Source: an uncultured Mobiluncus sp.
GTDB taxonomy: Bacteria; Actinomycetota; Actinomycetes; Actinomycetales; Actinomycetaceae
NCBI RefSeq assembly: GCF_947254095.1
Contig: NZ_CAMYBV010000006.1
Coordinates: 48,450 to 112,449 of the forward strand
Reading direction: 5' to 3'
DNA: 64,000 nt
Made by a program: the position numbers and the translations under genes. The first letter of the stretch is position 1; the number at the start of each line of letters is the position of its first letter. Shown here piece by piece: positions 38,290 through 47,283 of this stretch. The notes below the pieces were generated by a model. It was given only the letters and a program-made list of their open reading frames with translations. It ran no database searches and was not told the DNA's origin.

Positions 38290-39423
38290 ATGCCCGAAAC
38301 GAGTGAGTTGATGCCGATCAGTGGAGCTTGGAAACCCACTGACCCCAAAGGAAACCGTCAGTTCGCCGCTCTGGGGATGCTGAAGCTCGAGGGTGGATCA
38401 GCCCTGCCGGGCGCCCGGCTCGCCTTTGAAACTTTCGGCACTTTGAATGCGGACAAATCCAACGCTATCCTCATCAATCACGCCCTCACCGGAGATTCTC
38501 ATGTATACGGTGAAGCCGGGCCGGGCCACGTCACACCAGGATGGTGGAACGAGGTCGTCGGGCCCGGTGCCGCGGTGGATACGAATCGGTGGTTTGTGGT
38601 TTGTCCCAACGTGTTAGGCGGTTGTCAAGGTTCGACCGGTCCCGCCAGCTTGGCTCCGAACGGGCGCGCCTGGGGGTCGCGTTTCCCCCTCCTGACGACC
38701 CGCGATCAGGTGGCGGCGGAAAAAATCCTCATGGACCAGCTCGGTATTCCTCGCTGGTTTGCGGTCATCGGCTGTTCGCACGGGGGACACCGGGCTCTGG
38801 AGTGGGCGGTGACTTATCCCGAACAGGTGGAGCGGCTGGTGGCTGTGGCTACCGGCTGCGCCACCACCGCTGAACAAGCCGCTTGGTGCCATGTACAGAT
38901 GCACGTGCTGGAACTGGACACGAATTTTCGCAACGGCGACTATTACGATAATCCTCCCGGTCAAGGGCCATTCCGTGGGCTAGCTTTAGCGCGGGAAGTG
39001 GCGCACACTACGTACCGTTCACCCAAGGAACTGCAGGAGCGGTTCGGGCGCGATCCAGGCTATCGTGAGGATCCACTTTCGGGAGGCCGTTTAGCTGTGC
39101 AGTCTTACCTGGACTATCACGGGGTGAAGTTGGCGAAACGCTTTGATGCCGGGTCCTACCTGGCGCTGACTCGCTCGATGCTGACTCACGACGTGGGGCG
39201 AGGCCGGGGCGGTTTAGAAGTCGCGCTCTCTCGGGTGCAGGCTCGCGTCCTGGCCTTGGGAGTTGACTCTGACCGGCTGTTTTACCCTTCCCAAACGCAG
39301 CAGCTGGCGCGTCTGACTCGTCGCAGCCAGGCGGTCATCATTCATTCCGATTCCGGTCATGATGGTTTCTTGATTGAAAACGAATCTGTCGGCCAGGCTA
39401 TCGGTGAGTTCCTCGCCGCTTAG
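38290..39423 (+). CDS. metX: Homoserine O-acetyltransferase
   Basis: Alpha/beta-hydrolase-fold acyltransferase making O-acetylhomoserine for MetY. 377 residues: NHALTGDSHVYG, the oxyanion strand CPNVLGGCQGSTGP, nucleophile S163 in GCSHGGHRALEWA (commonly GxSMGG), LGVDSDRLFYP with the catalytic Asp and SGHDGFLIE with the catalytic His. Adjacent metY indicates acetyl rather than succinyl donor; this is inferred from context. It ends the operon 30 bp after metE and is followed by a hairpin at 39467. Confidence 0.94.
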   Translation: MPETSELMPISGAWKPTDPKGNRQFAALGMLKLEGGSALPGARLAFETFGTLNADKSNAILINHALTGDSHVYGEAGPGHVTPGWWNEVVGPGAAVDTNRWFVVCPNVLGGCQGSTGPASLAPNGRAWGSRFPLLTTRDQVAAEKILMDQLGIPRWFAVIGCSHGGHRALEWAVTYPEQVERLVAVATGCATTAEQAAWCHVQMHVLELDTNFRNGDYYDNPPGQGPFRGLALAREVAHTTYRSPKELQERFGRDPGYREDPLSGGRLAVQSYLDYHGVKLAKRFDAGSYLALTRSMLTHDVGRGRGGLEVALSRVQARVLALGVDSDRLFYPSQTQQLARLTRRSQAVIIHSDSGHDGFLIENESVGQAIGEFLAA

Positions 39424-39466
39424 GTCACTCCTCTGGCTAATGATGGCCTGACTCAGCGCCCTGTCA

Positions 39467-39494
39467 GCTAACGCTTCGGACCCGATGCGTTAGC
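39467..39494 (+). terminator. Hairpin after metX (possible terminator)
   Basis: GCTAACGC (39467-39474) and GCGTTAGC (39487-39494) form an 8-bp stem whose loop can add TCGG/CCGA pairs. There is no T-run, so termination strength is uncertain. Confidence 0.5.
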
Positions 39495-39558
39495 GCCATA
39501 GCCTTGAGAAATCAGCCATTCTCCCGCCGCGCCACACCGGTCGCGTTAGAATTTGAGA

Positions 39559-41028
39559 ATGCGATACCTGCCTGACGTACTGGGATCCGGATTTGGCGCC
39601 GCTAAACTCCAGTTAGAACCTGATCAGATTTCCCCGCGCTCTGCTACCTTGGTGCGCTACACTCCCGCTGAGGATCCAAAATCACAGTTGCCCGACCGTG
39701 TAGTTCCGGTTAACGTGAAACCAGGTGGGGGTCCCAATCAAGGCAGTTTCCGGATCCTCCCGCCCTCAGCTAGCCCGCAGCAGCGTGCCGGGAGCTGCCT
39801 CAATCATTTTGACGCGGCGGCACAGTGGGACGATTCACCCGCTCAAAACCTGCATTACCTGCAGGATTACCTATCTTCCGAGCTGCGGGGTCGCGAAATT
39901 GAAGCTGTTGACGAGCTTGATGCACCCTCAGCTCCGCAATTTATTGCCGTCTATGTCCACGGCTGGAATGACTATTTTTATCAAGCCCACCTGGCCCGCA
40001 TGATGGCCCATCTAGGTGCCGCGTTTTACGCGATTGACCTGCACCGTTACGGTCGCAATATGCCACGTCAGTCGGGCCTTATTCCCTTCAACTGTTACGA
40101 GGACGATTACACCACCTACGACCGGGAGTTGGAATGGGCCATTGCCACCGCCCGTCAGGAGCATCCTGATTTGCCTCTAGTCGTGATGGGCCATTCCAAC
40201 GGTGGTGCTGTGGTTTCCGGGTGGGCATCCCGGCACCACGATGCCTATGACGGTCTTATCTTTATATCTCCCTGGGTGGTGCAAGATGTGTCGGGAATTC
40301 CCGCCGGGAACACTGTGCGCAACGTCATTGCGAAGTATCTGCGGGGACTGCACATACCGATGCTTGGCCCCGGGTCTACGGTTTACCAAGATTCTTTGGT
40401 CGGCTATGCCACTATCGGTTCTCCCCTGCCCCGGCGCTTGGTGCCGTTTGGCAACGATCCGGCGGTGCACGGTTGGGTCACGAACTCGCAATGGCGCATT
40501 AACAACGGAGCGCCCATTCTATTTGGTTGGCTCTCTGCCATCCTCAGCGCCCAGCAGTGGTTGGTGGAACATGCTCGTTTCTCCAACCAGCCAGTGTTGT
40601 GTCTCACAGCCGCGCATGACCCGGACGATTTTTATCATCCTGAGATTGCCCGGGTTGACCATCTCATGGCTCAAAAACGGAAATCTGCCAGAATGTCAGC
40701 TCTGCGTCAGAACCTGTTAAAACACCGAATCTATTGGTCAACCATGTCAAAGTCTATTCTGAGCAATAGCAATGCTTCTGAGCAGGAAACCCCCTATGAA
40801 ACTGCACTTGTGGACTGGAGTGAGGCGGCGCGCCACACCGACACGGTATTGAATGGCAATCTCATCGAAGAACGGATTAATACCCTTTACGGTCAGGTGG
40901 GCGGCGGATTAACGCTGTGGCAAATGTCCGGTTTGCATGACCTGACCCTGTCCCAACCCTTGGAACGCGCCGAGTTTTTCGCGGAAGTCGCGGCCTGGAT
41001 AGCTCGCTCCGGCATCCTCAATAAATAA
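39559..41028 (+). CDS. Alpha/beta hydrolase (serine aminopeptidase S33/lysophospholipase-like)
   Basis: 489-residue cytosolic-looking protein. After a ~125-residue N-terminal extension, the hydrolase core shows IAVYVHGWNDYFYQAHLARMM split across strand and oxyanion loop, YAIDLHRYGRN, the nucleophile elbow GHSNGG (S213), and AAHDPDD and SGLHDLTLS supplying candidate Asp and His. Members of this group are annotated as lysophospholipases; the substrate is unknown. ATG 39559 lacks a ribosome site but follows TAGAAT (39546-39551) at leaderless spacing. Confidence 0.82.
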   Translation: MRYLPDVLGSGFGAAKLQLEPDQISPRSATLVRYTPAEDPKSQLPDRVVPVNVKPGGGPNQGSFRILPPSASPQQRAGSCLNHFDAAAQWDDSPAQNLHYLQDYLSSELRGREIEAVDELDAPSAPQFIAVYVHGWNDYFYQAHLARMMAHLGAAFYAIDLHRYGRNMPRQSGLIPFNCYEDDYTTYDRELEWAIATARQEHPDLPLVVMGHSNGGAVVSGWASRHHDAYDGLIFISPWVVQDVSGIPAGNTVRNVIAKYLRGLHIPMLGPGSTVYQDSLVGYATIGSPLPRRLVPFGNDPAVHGWVTNSQWRINNGAPILFGWLSAILSAQQWLVEHARFSNQPVLCLTAAHDPDDFYHPEIARVDHLMAQKRKSARMSALRQNLLKHRIYWSTMSKSILSNSNASEQETPYETALVDWSEAARHTDTVLNGNLIEERINTLYGQVGGGLTLWQMSGLHDLTLSQPLERAEFFAEVAAWIARSGILNK

Positions 41029-41073
41029 GCAAATCTGCACCCAAATGCTTACTACCTGAATTTATACCCTTAT

Positions 41074-41397
41074 TTAAAGCCGACTTAGAGGGCAGCCGAC
41101 ACAGTGAAGGCGCTGTTGCTCGCTCACGGAGGACACGTCCCCCGGCGTGCAAGCCCCGTGCACACAAGACACGTTTAGCGAGTTATTTCGGTCTGCCAAC
41201 AGTCCTGCGCGACGCAAGTGTTCCAAGAGCAGCTGCCCGTGTTCTCTGCTCAGCCCACTGCGTCCCACCGCGGCTAGGAACGTGGAACCTTGGCACAGGG
41301 AGTCGATAAAGATTGCGGCACGAGATTCACCGGGGGCGCTCCGCGGCGCTCCGCCCGCCGCGGGCGTTGGGGATTTAGGGCCATCAGAGCTGTTCAT
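41074..41397 (-). CDS. FeoC-like iron-sulfur winged-helix protein
   Basis: 107 residues directly downstream of feoB (9-bp gap), hence the FeoC assignment. The middle, LAAVGRSGLSREHGQLLLEHLRRAGLL, fits a winged helix; the C terminus has four cysteines, CVHGAC then CVGC fifteen residues later, candidates for an Fe-S cluster or metal site. FeoC of enterobacteria is ~80 residues with different spacing. A Pro/Ala-rich N terminus is extra. Regulation or stabilisation of FeoB is inferred only. Confidence 0.68.
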   Translation of the reverse strand: MNSSDGPKSPTPAAGGAPRSAPGESRAAIFIDSLCQGSTFLAAVGRSGLSREHGQLLLEHLRRAGLLADRNNSLNVSCVHGACTPGDVSSVSEQQRLHCVGCPLSRL

Positions 41398-41406
41398 AAG
41401 CTCACC

Positions 41407-43728
41407 TCAGACAAAAATGCGGCCAACTTGGAACACTGATACCGCGAGCAGCCAGGCGATGGCCAGTTGTCCTCCTACCGCCGCAAGGACGCGTCTCGCC
41501 CCGAGCTGACGCCACTGTTCGGCGACAGTAGCCAGGCAGGGGGTATAGGTCAAAACAAAAATCAGGAAGGCTAGGGCGGCCACGGGAGCCGCCGCCGCGC
41601 TGCCCGCGGAATCGATGAACGTTTCGCGGGTCAGTTCACGCATAGTCGGAGTGGGACTCCCCTCATCTTGAGCGGCGTCTACGTCTTGTTCGGAAATATC
41701 CGCATCGGTGTAGGTGGCCGCTAGTGCGCCCAGCATGGTTTCTTTCGCGACAAATCCGGTTATCAGCGATCCCGCTAAATGCCAGTCGCCAAAACCAGCG
41801 GGAGCAAAAACTGGGGCTATTGCCGAAGCCGCCACTCCGTAGGCAGATTCGTTGGCCGGCAGGGAATCCCCGAAGCGGCCCTCGCCAGTAACGGGCGTAA
41901 CCATCAGGAACCAAATCACGATAGTCATCACTACGATGACCTTGCCCGCGCCCTTGATAAAAGCCCAGGTGCGCTGCAGGGCCGAACGAGCCAAGATGAT
42001 GCCTCGAGGAGTCTGGTAGGCGGGAAGAACCAGCATCAGCGGCGCACCGGTAGAGTCGCGCATGAACAGCGGACGCAGTAGCAGCCCTCCCAAGACCATC
42101 ATGACTATGGAAAGGAAGTACATCAACCACACCACTTCGGTGGCATGAGTACCAAAGAACACCTGCGCGATGAACATATAGACAATCATGCGTGCCGAAC
42201 AGGTGATATAGGGGGTGAGGATGACCGCCATCATGCGCTGGCGGGAATCCGGAACGATACGCAAGGCTGCCAAAGTCGGAAGGTTACAGCCAAAGCCCAC
42301 GATGAAGGGCATGATGACGCGGCCATCTAAACCAATGGCACGCATCATGCGGTCGCCCAGGAAAGCAACACGAGCCATATAGCCGGAGTCTTCCATTACC
42401 GCTATGGCGGCGAACATAACCAGCATCAGCGGGGCGAAAGACAATACGACCCCTACACCTGTAAACAGTCCGTTTATCAAAATACCCTGCAGAAGCGGGT
42501 TATCCCAATCCATCCACGTCAACCAAGTCAACACTCCATCGGCTAGAGAAGGCGCATGGAATACCGTGATGTCCTGTCCGGGAACTCCGATAGAGGAAAA
42601 TGGCAGCTTTAGGAGTCGGGCAGGAATCGTGAAGTCCCAACCGCCGACAGCATCGAAAATCCCCTCCAGGGGGTCTTGGAAAATCGCGGCAAACGTATTA
42701 GCCAGCCAGAACACCACGTACATAGCCAACATGAAAAGTAGCGTTCCAGATAAAGGATTGAGCAGCACTCGATCGACTTTGTCCGAACGTGTCGCCCGCG
42801 GCACCTCGATACGTTCTTGACGTAGACCGGATTCAATATTTTCAATCCAGTCGAACAGCAAAGCCGCCCGCTGAGTTTCTTCCATCGATTCGGTGATTAG
42901 CTCTGGGAGCAGGCGACCCGAAGGTTCACCCGGTTGACAATTTGTCCCGCCGCAGGGATTAGAGAGGTTCGCGACCGACAAGCCACTTTCCGCATTGGCC
43001 TCAACCGGCTCGGAAGTCTGGGACAGCGAGGCTTTGGCTGCTACAACCGCAGCCGGGTTATAACCGGGGGCGTTTTCATCCCAAGGCAACCCGCTGAGGT
43101 AAGTTGGGTTCTGTAACGCCAACGCAATCAGCTGCGTCGCGTCACGCAGGCCTTCACCGGTACGCGGGTTCACCGTCGCCACGGGGACTCCCAGCAGGCA
43201 GGAAAGATTATCCGCATCTATAGCCTCGTCGCTCTGAGCAGCGACGTCCTGCATGGTCAGGATGACCGCAACCGGCAGACCGGTTTGGGCTACCTGAGCC
43301 AACAGGTACAAGGAGCGCGACAACGCGCTGGCATCTAAGAGGGTCACGACTAGGTCGATTCCTCCATCGTCGCGTCCGATGTCGGTTATCGAACCGGGCT
43401 GTCCCGCCAAAGTTTGTACCACCACGGACTCGTCAGGAGAGTTGGGCACCAGCGAGTACGTTCCGGGGGTGTCGATAAACCGCACCCCCAACGACTTATT
43501 GAAACCGGTAAAGACTTCCACCGTGGTTCCGGGTGCATTCACGACCGTTTGATGCATTCCGGTCAGGGCATTAAACAGCGAAGATTTCCCCACGTTGGGG
43601 TTTCCTACCAAGACCACGTTGGTGGTGTCGCGCTTGGGCAGGTAGACGCGATGTGTCTGCGCCGCGGCCGTAGTAGTTGAACCATCAGCAGATTCGGGCG
43701 GCAGCGGATTACATTTGGGGCAGCTCAT
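41407..43728 (-). CDS. feoB: Ferrous iron transporter FeoB
   Basis: 773-residue inner-membrane Fe(II) transporter. The N-terminal G domain has G1 GNPNVGKSSLFNALTG, switch region ending VEVFTGF, and G3 DTPGTYSL. A ~100-residue linker with two extra cysteines (NPCGGTNCQPG) follows, then the polytopic Gate domains (GFGCNLPTLAALR, PYITCSARMIVYM, GFVAKETMLGALA). The N terminus has CPKC, a possible metal-binding pair. The start codon is 8 bp after feoA; feoA, feoB and the FeoC-like gene form one operon. Confidence 0.96.
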   Translation of the reverse strand: MSCPKCNPLPPESADGSTTTAAAQTHRVYLPKRDTTNVVLVGNPNVGKSSLFNALTGMHQTVVNAPGTTVEVFTGFNKSLGVRFIDTPGTYSLVPNSPDESVVVQTLAGQPGSITDIGRDDGGIDLVVTLLDASALSRSLYLLAQVAQTGLPVAVILTMQDVAAQSDEAIDADNLSCLLGVPVATVNPRTGEGLRDATQLIALALQNPTYLSGLPWDENAPGYNPAAVVAAKASLSQTSEPVEANAESGLSVANLSNPCGGTNCQPGEPSGRLLPELITESMEETQRAALLFDWIENIESGLRQERIEVPRATRSDKVDRVLLNPLSGTLLFMLAMYVVFWLANTFAAIFQDPLEGIFDAVGGWDFTIPARLLKLPFSSIGVPGQDITVFHAPSLADGVLTWLTWMDWDNPLLQGILINGLFTGVGVVLSFAPLMLVMFAAIAVMEDSGYMARVAFLGDRMMRAIGLDGRVIMPFIVGFGCNLPTLAALRIVPDSRQRMMAVILTPYITCSARMIVYMFIAQVFFGTHATEVVWLMYFLSIVMMVLGGLLLRPLFMRDSTGAPLMLVLPAYQTPRGIILARSALQRTWAFIKGAGKVIVVMTIVIWFLMVTPVTGEGRFGDSLPANESAYGVAASAIAPVFAPAGFGDWHLAGSLITGFVAKETMLGALAATYTDADISEQDVDAAQDEGSPTPTMRELTRETFIDSAGSAAAAPVAALAFLIFVLTYTPCLATVAEQWRQLGARRVLAAVGGQLAIAWLLAVSVFQVGRIFV

Positions 43729-43735
43729 CGGATGT

Positions 43736-44125
43736 TTACTCTCCGTTTTCTGCCACTAGAGTATCTTTCGGGGAATCTTCGAGGTGCGCCGTGATACCGC
43801 AGACCGCCAAACGTGGCTCGAACTGCGGTGAAAGGTCGTGGAGAGCCAACGCGGCCTCGAGGGCGGCCTTTTCCTGATCCAAACCGAGCTTCTGCGCAAA
43901 CTGGATACAAGGCCGCACCAAGGCGGACCGGGCAAAACCACGGTCTACCGCCAACCGAGTTCCGCGTACGAACAAAACACGACCCCCAAAAGCCCCCTTT
44001 TGCGTGACCGTAAAACGCGTCCCCGGACGCAGACCCAGCTCGTGAATCCGTCCACAGAATCTGGCATCGCACCCCAAATTCACCATAATCATGGGAACCC
44101 CAACAGGGCATTCACACAATTTCAC
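43736..44125 (-). CDS. feoA: FeoA family ferrous iron transport protein
   Basis: 129-residue SH3-like FeoA: CPVGVPMIMVNLGCDARFCG then IHELGLRPGTRFTVTQKGAFGG match the conserved core (normally LGxxxGxxxxxxxxxPxGG). The C-terminal ~50 residues after LAVDRGFA are an extension. Taken from GTG 44125, without Shine-Dalgarno; the sequence immediately upstream carries an IdeR/DtxR-like box, so the message may be nearly leaderless. ATG at MIMVNLG would remove the conserved first strand and is less likely. Confidence 0.85.
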   Translation of the reverse strand: MKLCECPVGVPMIMVNLGCDARFCGRIHELGLRPGTRFTVTQKGAFGGRVLFVRGTRLAVDRGFARSALVRPCIQFAQKLGLDQEKAALEAALALHDLSPQFEPRLAVCGITAHLEDSPKDTLVAENGE

Positions 44126-44144
44126 GAAACTAAGCCTAACCTAG
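44126..44144 (-). promoter_or_regulatory. Candidate IdeR/DtxR iron box at feoA
   Basis: On the minus strand CTAGGTTAGGCTTAGTTTC aligns with the 19-bp DtxR/IdeR consensus TTAGGTTAGSCTAACCTAA at about 13 positions, with a near-perfect left half. It abuts the feoA start codon and covers a TAGGTT that could be the -10. Iron-loaded regulator bound here would block the operon. Confidence 0.55.
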
Positions 44145-44196
44145 CTAAAATCTTTTTTCAACAATTGTCTTGCGTTATTAAAACCCGTCCTCCCTA

Positions 44197-44247
44197 AAAC
44201 CGCTGGTGCCGGGCCCTTGACGGAACCCGGCACCAAAAATGCGGTTT
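44197..44247 (-). terminator. Terminator after ppdK
   Basis: Nested stems AAACCGC/GCGGTTT (44197-44203 with 44241-44247) and GGTGCCGGG/CCCGGCACC (44205-44213 with 44226-44234). On the minus strand the outer arm ends in TTTT. It lies 21 bases after the ppdK stop. Confidence 0.75.
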
Positions 44248-44268
44248 ATTTAAAAGGGATGCTACGGA

Positions 44269-47001
44269 CTACTCGACGCCCTGTGTAGCGGACTCGTCCC
44301 ACTTCAGATGCTCCGCGGCAGCACGACCCGCCTCGAGGCGCGCCACCGGTACCCGGAACGGCGAACAGGACACGTAATCCAGTCCGACCTGGTGGAAGAA
44401 GTGAATCGAAATCGGATCGCCACCGTGCTCACCACAGATACCCATCGGCAGATTCGGTTTGGTGGAACGTCCACGCTTCACGCCTTCGGCGACAACGCGA
44501 CCCACCCCGTGGGTGTCGATAGATTCGAATGGGGAGACCCCGAAAATTCCGGCTTCCACGTACTGCGGGAAGAACACGCCTTCCACATCGTCACGGCTGA
44601 ATCCCCAGGTGGTTTGGGTCAGGTCGTTGGTACCGAAGCTAAAGAATTCGGCTTCCTTGGCGATGGTGTCAGCGGTCATGGCGGCGCGCGGCAGCTCAAT
44701 CATGCAGCCCACCGGAACATCAAAGGTCACACCGTATTCGCCCTGAACCTGGGCAATGATTTCCTCGGCTTCATCGCGCACCAGCTGGAGCTCACGAATG
44801 GAACCGATCAGCGGAACCATAATCTCGGGATGCGGATTCAAGCCGTCCTTCTTCAGCTCGCAAGCCGCCGAAACCAGCGCCTTCATCTGCATCTTAAACA
44901 ATCCCGGCAGGTAAATACCCAGGCGGACACCGCGCAGACCCAGCATCGGATTTTCCTCATGCATCCGGCGCACGGCCTCCAGCATATGCTGGTCTTCCTC
45001 CGAGAGCGCCCCGCCCTGAGCTTTCGCCACCGCGTTCTTAATTTCCAGAGTCGTCAAGTCCGGCAGGAACTCGTGCAGCGGCGGGTCAATGAGGCGAACG
45101 GTCATATGCTTGCCGTCCATAATCTTAAGCATTTCCTTAAAGTCGCCCTTTTGCAGCGGCTCCAAGGCGTCCAGAGCACGTTGACGTTCTTCGGACCCTT
45201 CGGGGGAGAGAATGAGTTTTTCTACCAGGGGACGACGATCGCCGAGGAACATATGTTCGGTACGGCACAAGCCGATACCTTCCGCACCAAAGTCCAAAGC
45301 CCGCTGCGTGTCCGCGGGAGTGTCGGCGTTAGTGCGCACCACCAGGCGACGAACCTCGTCAGCGTGGGTCATCAACCGATCGACCGCCTTAATCAAGTCC
45401 TTCTCATCTTCGGTGGCAGAAGCATCCAAGCCAGCCTGCAGACCGTGAGAAAGGTAAGTGGTGACAGGGGAATCCTGCACCGGGACCGCGCCGAGGAACA
45501 CCTCGCCGGTACCGCCGTCAATGGAGATTTCATCCCCCTCGTGCAGGACAGTATCCCCCACGGTGGCGGTCTTGGCGGCTTGGTCAACCACGATGGTTTC
45601 CGCCCCGACCACACAGGTCTTGCCCATACCGCGAGCCACTACAGCGGCGTGGGAAGTCTTGCCACCGCGGCTGGTCAAAACGCCCACAGCCGCAACCATG
45701 CCCCGCAGGTCATCGGGGTTCGTTTCGCGGCGCACCAAGATACACGGCACTCCCGCGTCAGCGGAGGCCTCAGCAGCATCGTTATCAAACACAATCTTGC
45801 CCACCGCGGCGCCGGGGGACGCGGCCATACCCTTGGTGAACACCTCCGGCTTGCCAGACATATCAAACATCGGGAACATCAGGTTTTGCAGCTGTTCGCC
45901 AGTGACTCGCAGCAGGGCTTCATCGGTGGTAATCAAGCCTTCGTCAACCAGCTGCGTGGCGATTCGGAAAGCCGCGGCCGGGGTACGTTTACCCACGCGC
46001 ACCTGCAGCATCCACAACTTGCCGCGTTCGATGGTGAACTCGATATCACACATGTCCTCGTAGTGGGTTTCGAGCTTCCGCATGATACCCAACAGTTCGT
46101 CATAGGACTTTTTGTCGTGTCCCTCCAGGTCTTTCAGGGTTTCGGTGTTGCGGATACCGGCCACCACGTCTTCGCCCTGAGCGTTCATGAGGATATCGCC
46201 GTACACCCCCGGACGACCCGAAGAGGGGTCACGGGTGAAGCACACCCCGGTGCCAGAATCCGCGCCCATATTGCCAAACACCATGGTCACAATGTTGACG
46301 GCGGTGCCCAAGTCGTGAGGAATCCGCTCGCGGCGACGGTAGATACGGGCGCGTTCAGAGTTCCAGGAACGGAACACGGCTTCAATAGCCATGTCCATCT
46401 GCGTGCGCGGATCTTGCGGGAAAGGTTTGCCGGTTTGCTCCTTAACGATTTCTTTGAACTGCGCGGTGAGTTCTTTCAGGTCGCTGGCATTCAAATCCGT
46501 GTCGGCCTTAGCTCCGCGGTTCTTTTTCATGTTATCCAGCGCATCAGAGAACAGGTCTCCATCGATGTCCTGCACGGTTTTGCCGAACATTTGAATCAAA
46601 CGACGGTAGGAGTCCCAAGCGAAACGGTCGCTACCGGCTATCTTTGCCAAGCCTTCCACAGATTTGTCATTCAGACCGACGTTCAAAACGGTTTCCATCA
46701 TGCCGGGCATAGAGAACTTTGCGCCGGAACGCACCGACACCAGCAGCGGATCTTCCGGCGCTCCCAACTCGCGTCCAACGGTTTCTTCCACCTCACGCAA
46801 AGCCTTGGTGACCTGCACGGTAGTTTCCTCCGGAACTTTACCTTCCTTCAGGTAAGCCCGGCAGGCATCGGTAGTAATGGTAAATCCCGGGGGCACCGGC
46901 AACCCGAGGTTGCTCATCTCCGCCAGGTTTGCACCCTTGCCACCCAACAGGTCCTTTTGATCCTTATTGCCTTCTGCAAAACGGTAAACGAATTTGGGCA
47001 T
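44269..47001 (-). CDS. ppdK: Pyruvate, phosphate dikinase
   Basis: Interconverts ATP, phosphate and pyruvate with AMP, pyrophosphate and PEP. 910 residues in the usual order: ATP-grasp domain (LLGGKGANLAEMSNLGLPVPPG), swivelling phosphohistidine domain with GGKTSHAAVVARGMGKTCVVG, and the PEP/pyruvate TIM barrel (GLCRTEHMFL, RRMHEENPMLGLRGVRLGI, SFGTNDLTQ, ICGEHGGDP). A GGAGG ribosome site is 8 bases before ATG 47001. It is monocistronic between two terminators. A 979-codon open frame on the opposite strand is a coding shadow. Confidence 0.98.
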   Translation of the reverse strand: MPKFVYRFAEGNKDQKDLLGGKGANLAEMSNLGLPVPPGFTITTDACRAYLKEGKVPEETTVQVTKALREVEETVGRELGAPEDPLLVSVRSGAKFSMPGMMETVLNVGLNDKSVEGLAKIAGSDRFAWDSYRRLIQMFGKTVQDIDGDLFSDALDNMKKNRGAKADTDLNASDLKELTAQFKEIVKEQTGKPFPQDPRTQMDMAIEAVFRSWNSERARIYRRRERIPHDLGTAVNIVTMVFGNMGADSGTGVCFTRDPSSGRPGVYGDILMNAQGEDVVAGIRNTETLKDLEGHDKKSYDELLGIMRKLETHYEDMCDIEFTIERGKLWMLQVRVGKRTPAAAFRIATQLVDEGLITTDEALLRVTGEQLQNLMFPMFDMSGKPEVFTKGMAASPGAAVGKIVFDNDAAEASADAGVPCILVRRETNPDDLRGMVAAVGVLTSRGGKTSHAAVVARGMGKTCVVGAETIVVDQAAKTATVGDTVLHEGDEISIDGGTGEVFLGAVPVQDSPVTTYLSHGLQAGLDASATEDEKDLIKAVDRLMTHADEVRRLVVRTNADTPADTQRALDFGAEGIGLCRTEHMFLGDRRPLVEKLILSPEGSEERQRALDALEPLQKGDFKEMLKIMDGKHMTVRLIDPPLHEFLPDLTTLEIKNAVAKAQGGALSEEDQHMLEAVRRMHEENPMLGLRGVRLGIYLPGLFKMQMKALVSAACELKKDGLNPHPEIMVPLIGSIRELQLVRDEAEEIIAQVQGEYGVTFDVPVGCMIELPRAAMTADTIAKEAEFFSFGTNDLTQTTWGFSRDDVEGVFFPQYVEAGIFGVSPFESIDTHGVGRVVAEGVKRGRSTKPNLPMGICGEHGGDPISIHFFHQVGLDYVSCSPFRVPVARLEAGRAAAEHLKWDESATQGVE

Positions 47002-47198
47002 GTGTTAAGCCTCCAACTTTTTCGAAACAATCTGCGCACCACGCGCCAAAACTATCCTAGCAATATTTCGTTCCTCGCTCACACCGCCCTATTTTGCGTC
47101 CCTTCACGGGTATTAGCCGTATTCCGAGCCCGGGTACAAAGCCACGTCCTCACCGCTCTAATCGCTCCCCTTAGCCGTGCTATGAAACGGGGACACGG

Positions 47199-47246
47199 GA
47201 AAACACAGCAGGTTCCCCTCCCGCAAAACGGTAGAGGAACCTGCTG
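47199..47246 (-). terminator. Terminator after the putative anti-sigma gene
   Basis: CAGCAGGTTCC (47206-47216) and GGAACCTGCTG (47236-47246) make an 11-bp perfect stem; on the minus strand it is followed by TGTTTTCCC. It lies 38 bases after the stop at 47284. Confidence 0.8.
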
Positions 47247-47283
47247 AATGAAAGGAACAGAAATAAAAGATTCTGTAGGGGGC

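Noticed and set aside
44308..47247. 979-codon open frame on the plus strand, antisense to ppdK
   Set aside because: It mirrors ppdK codon bias over its whole length, has His/Arg/Gln-rich composition without family motifs, and no ribosome site. ppdK is certain.
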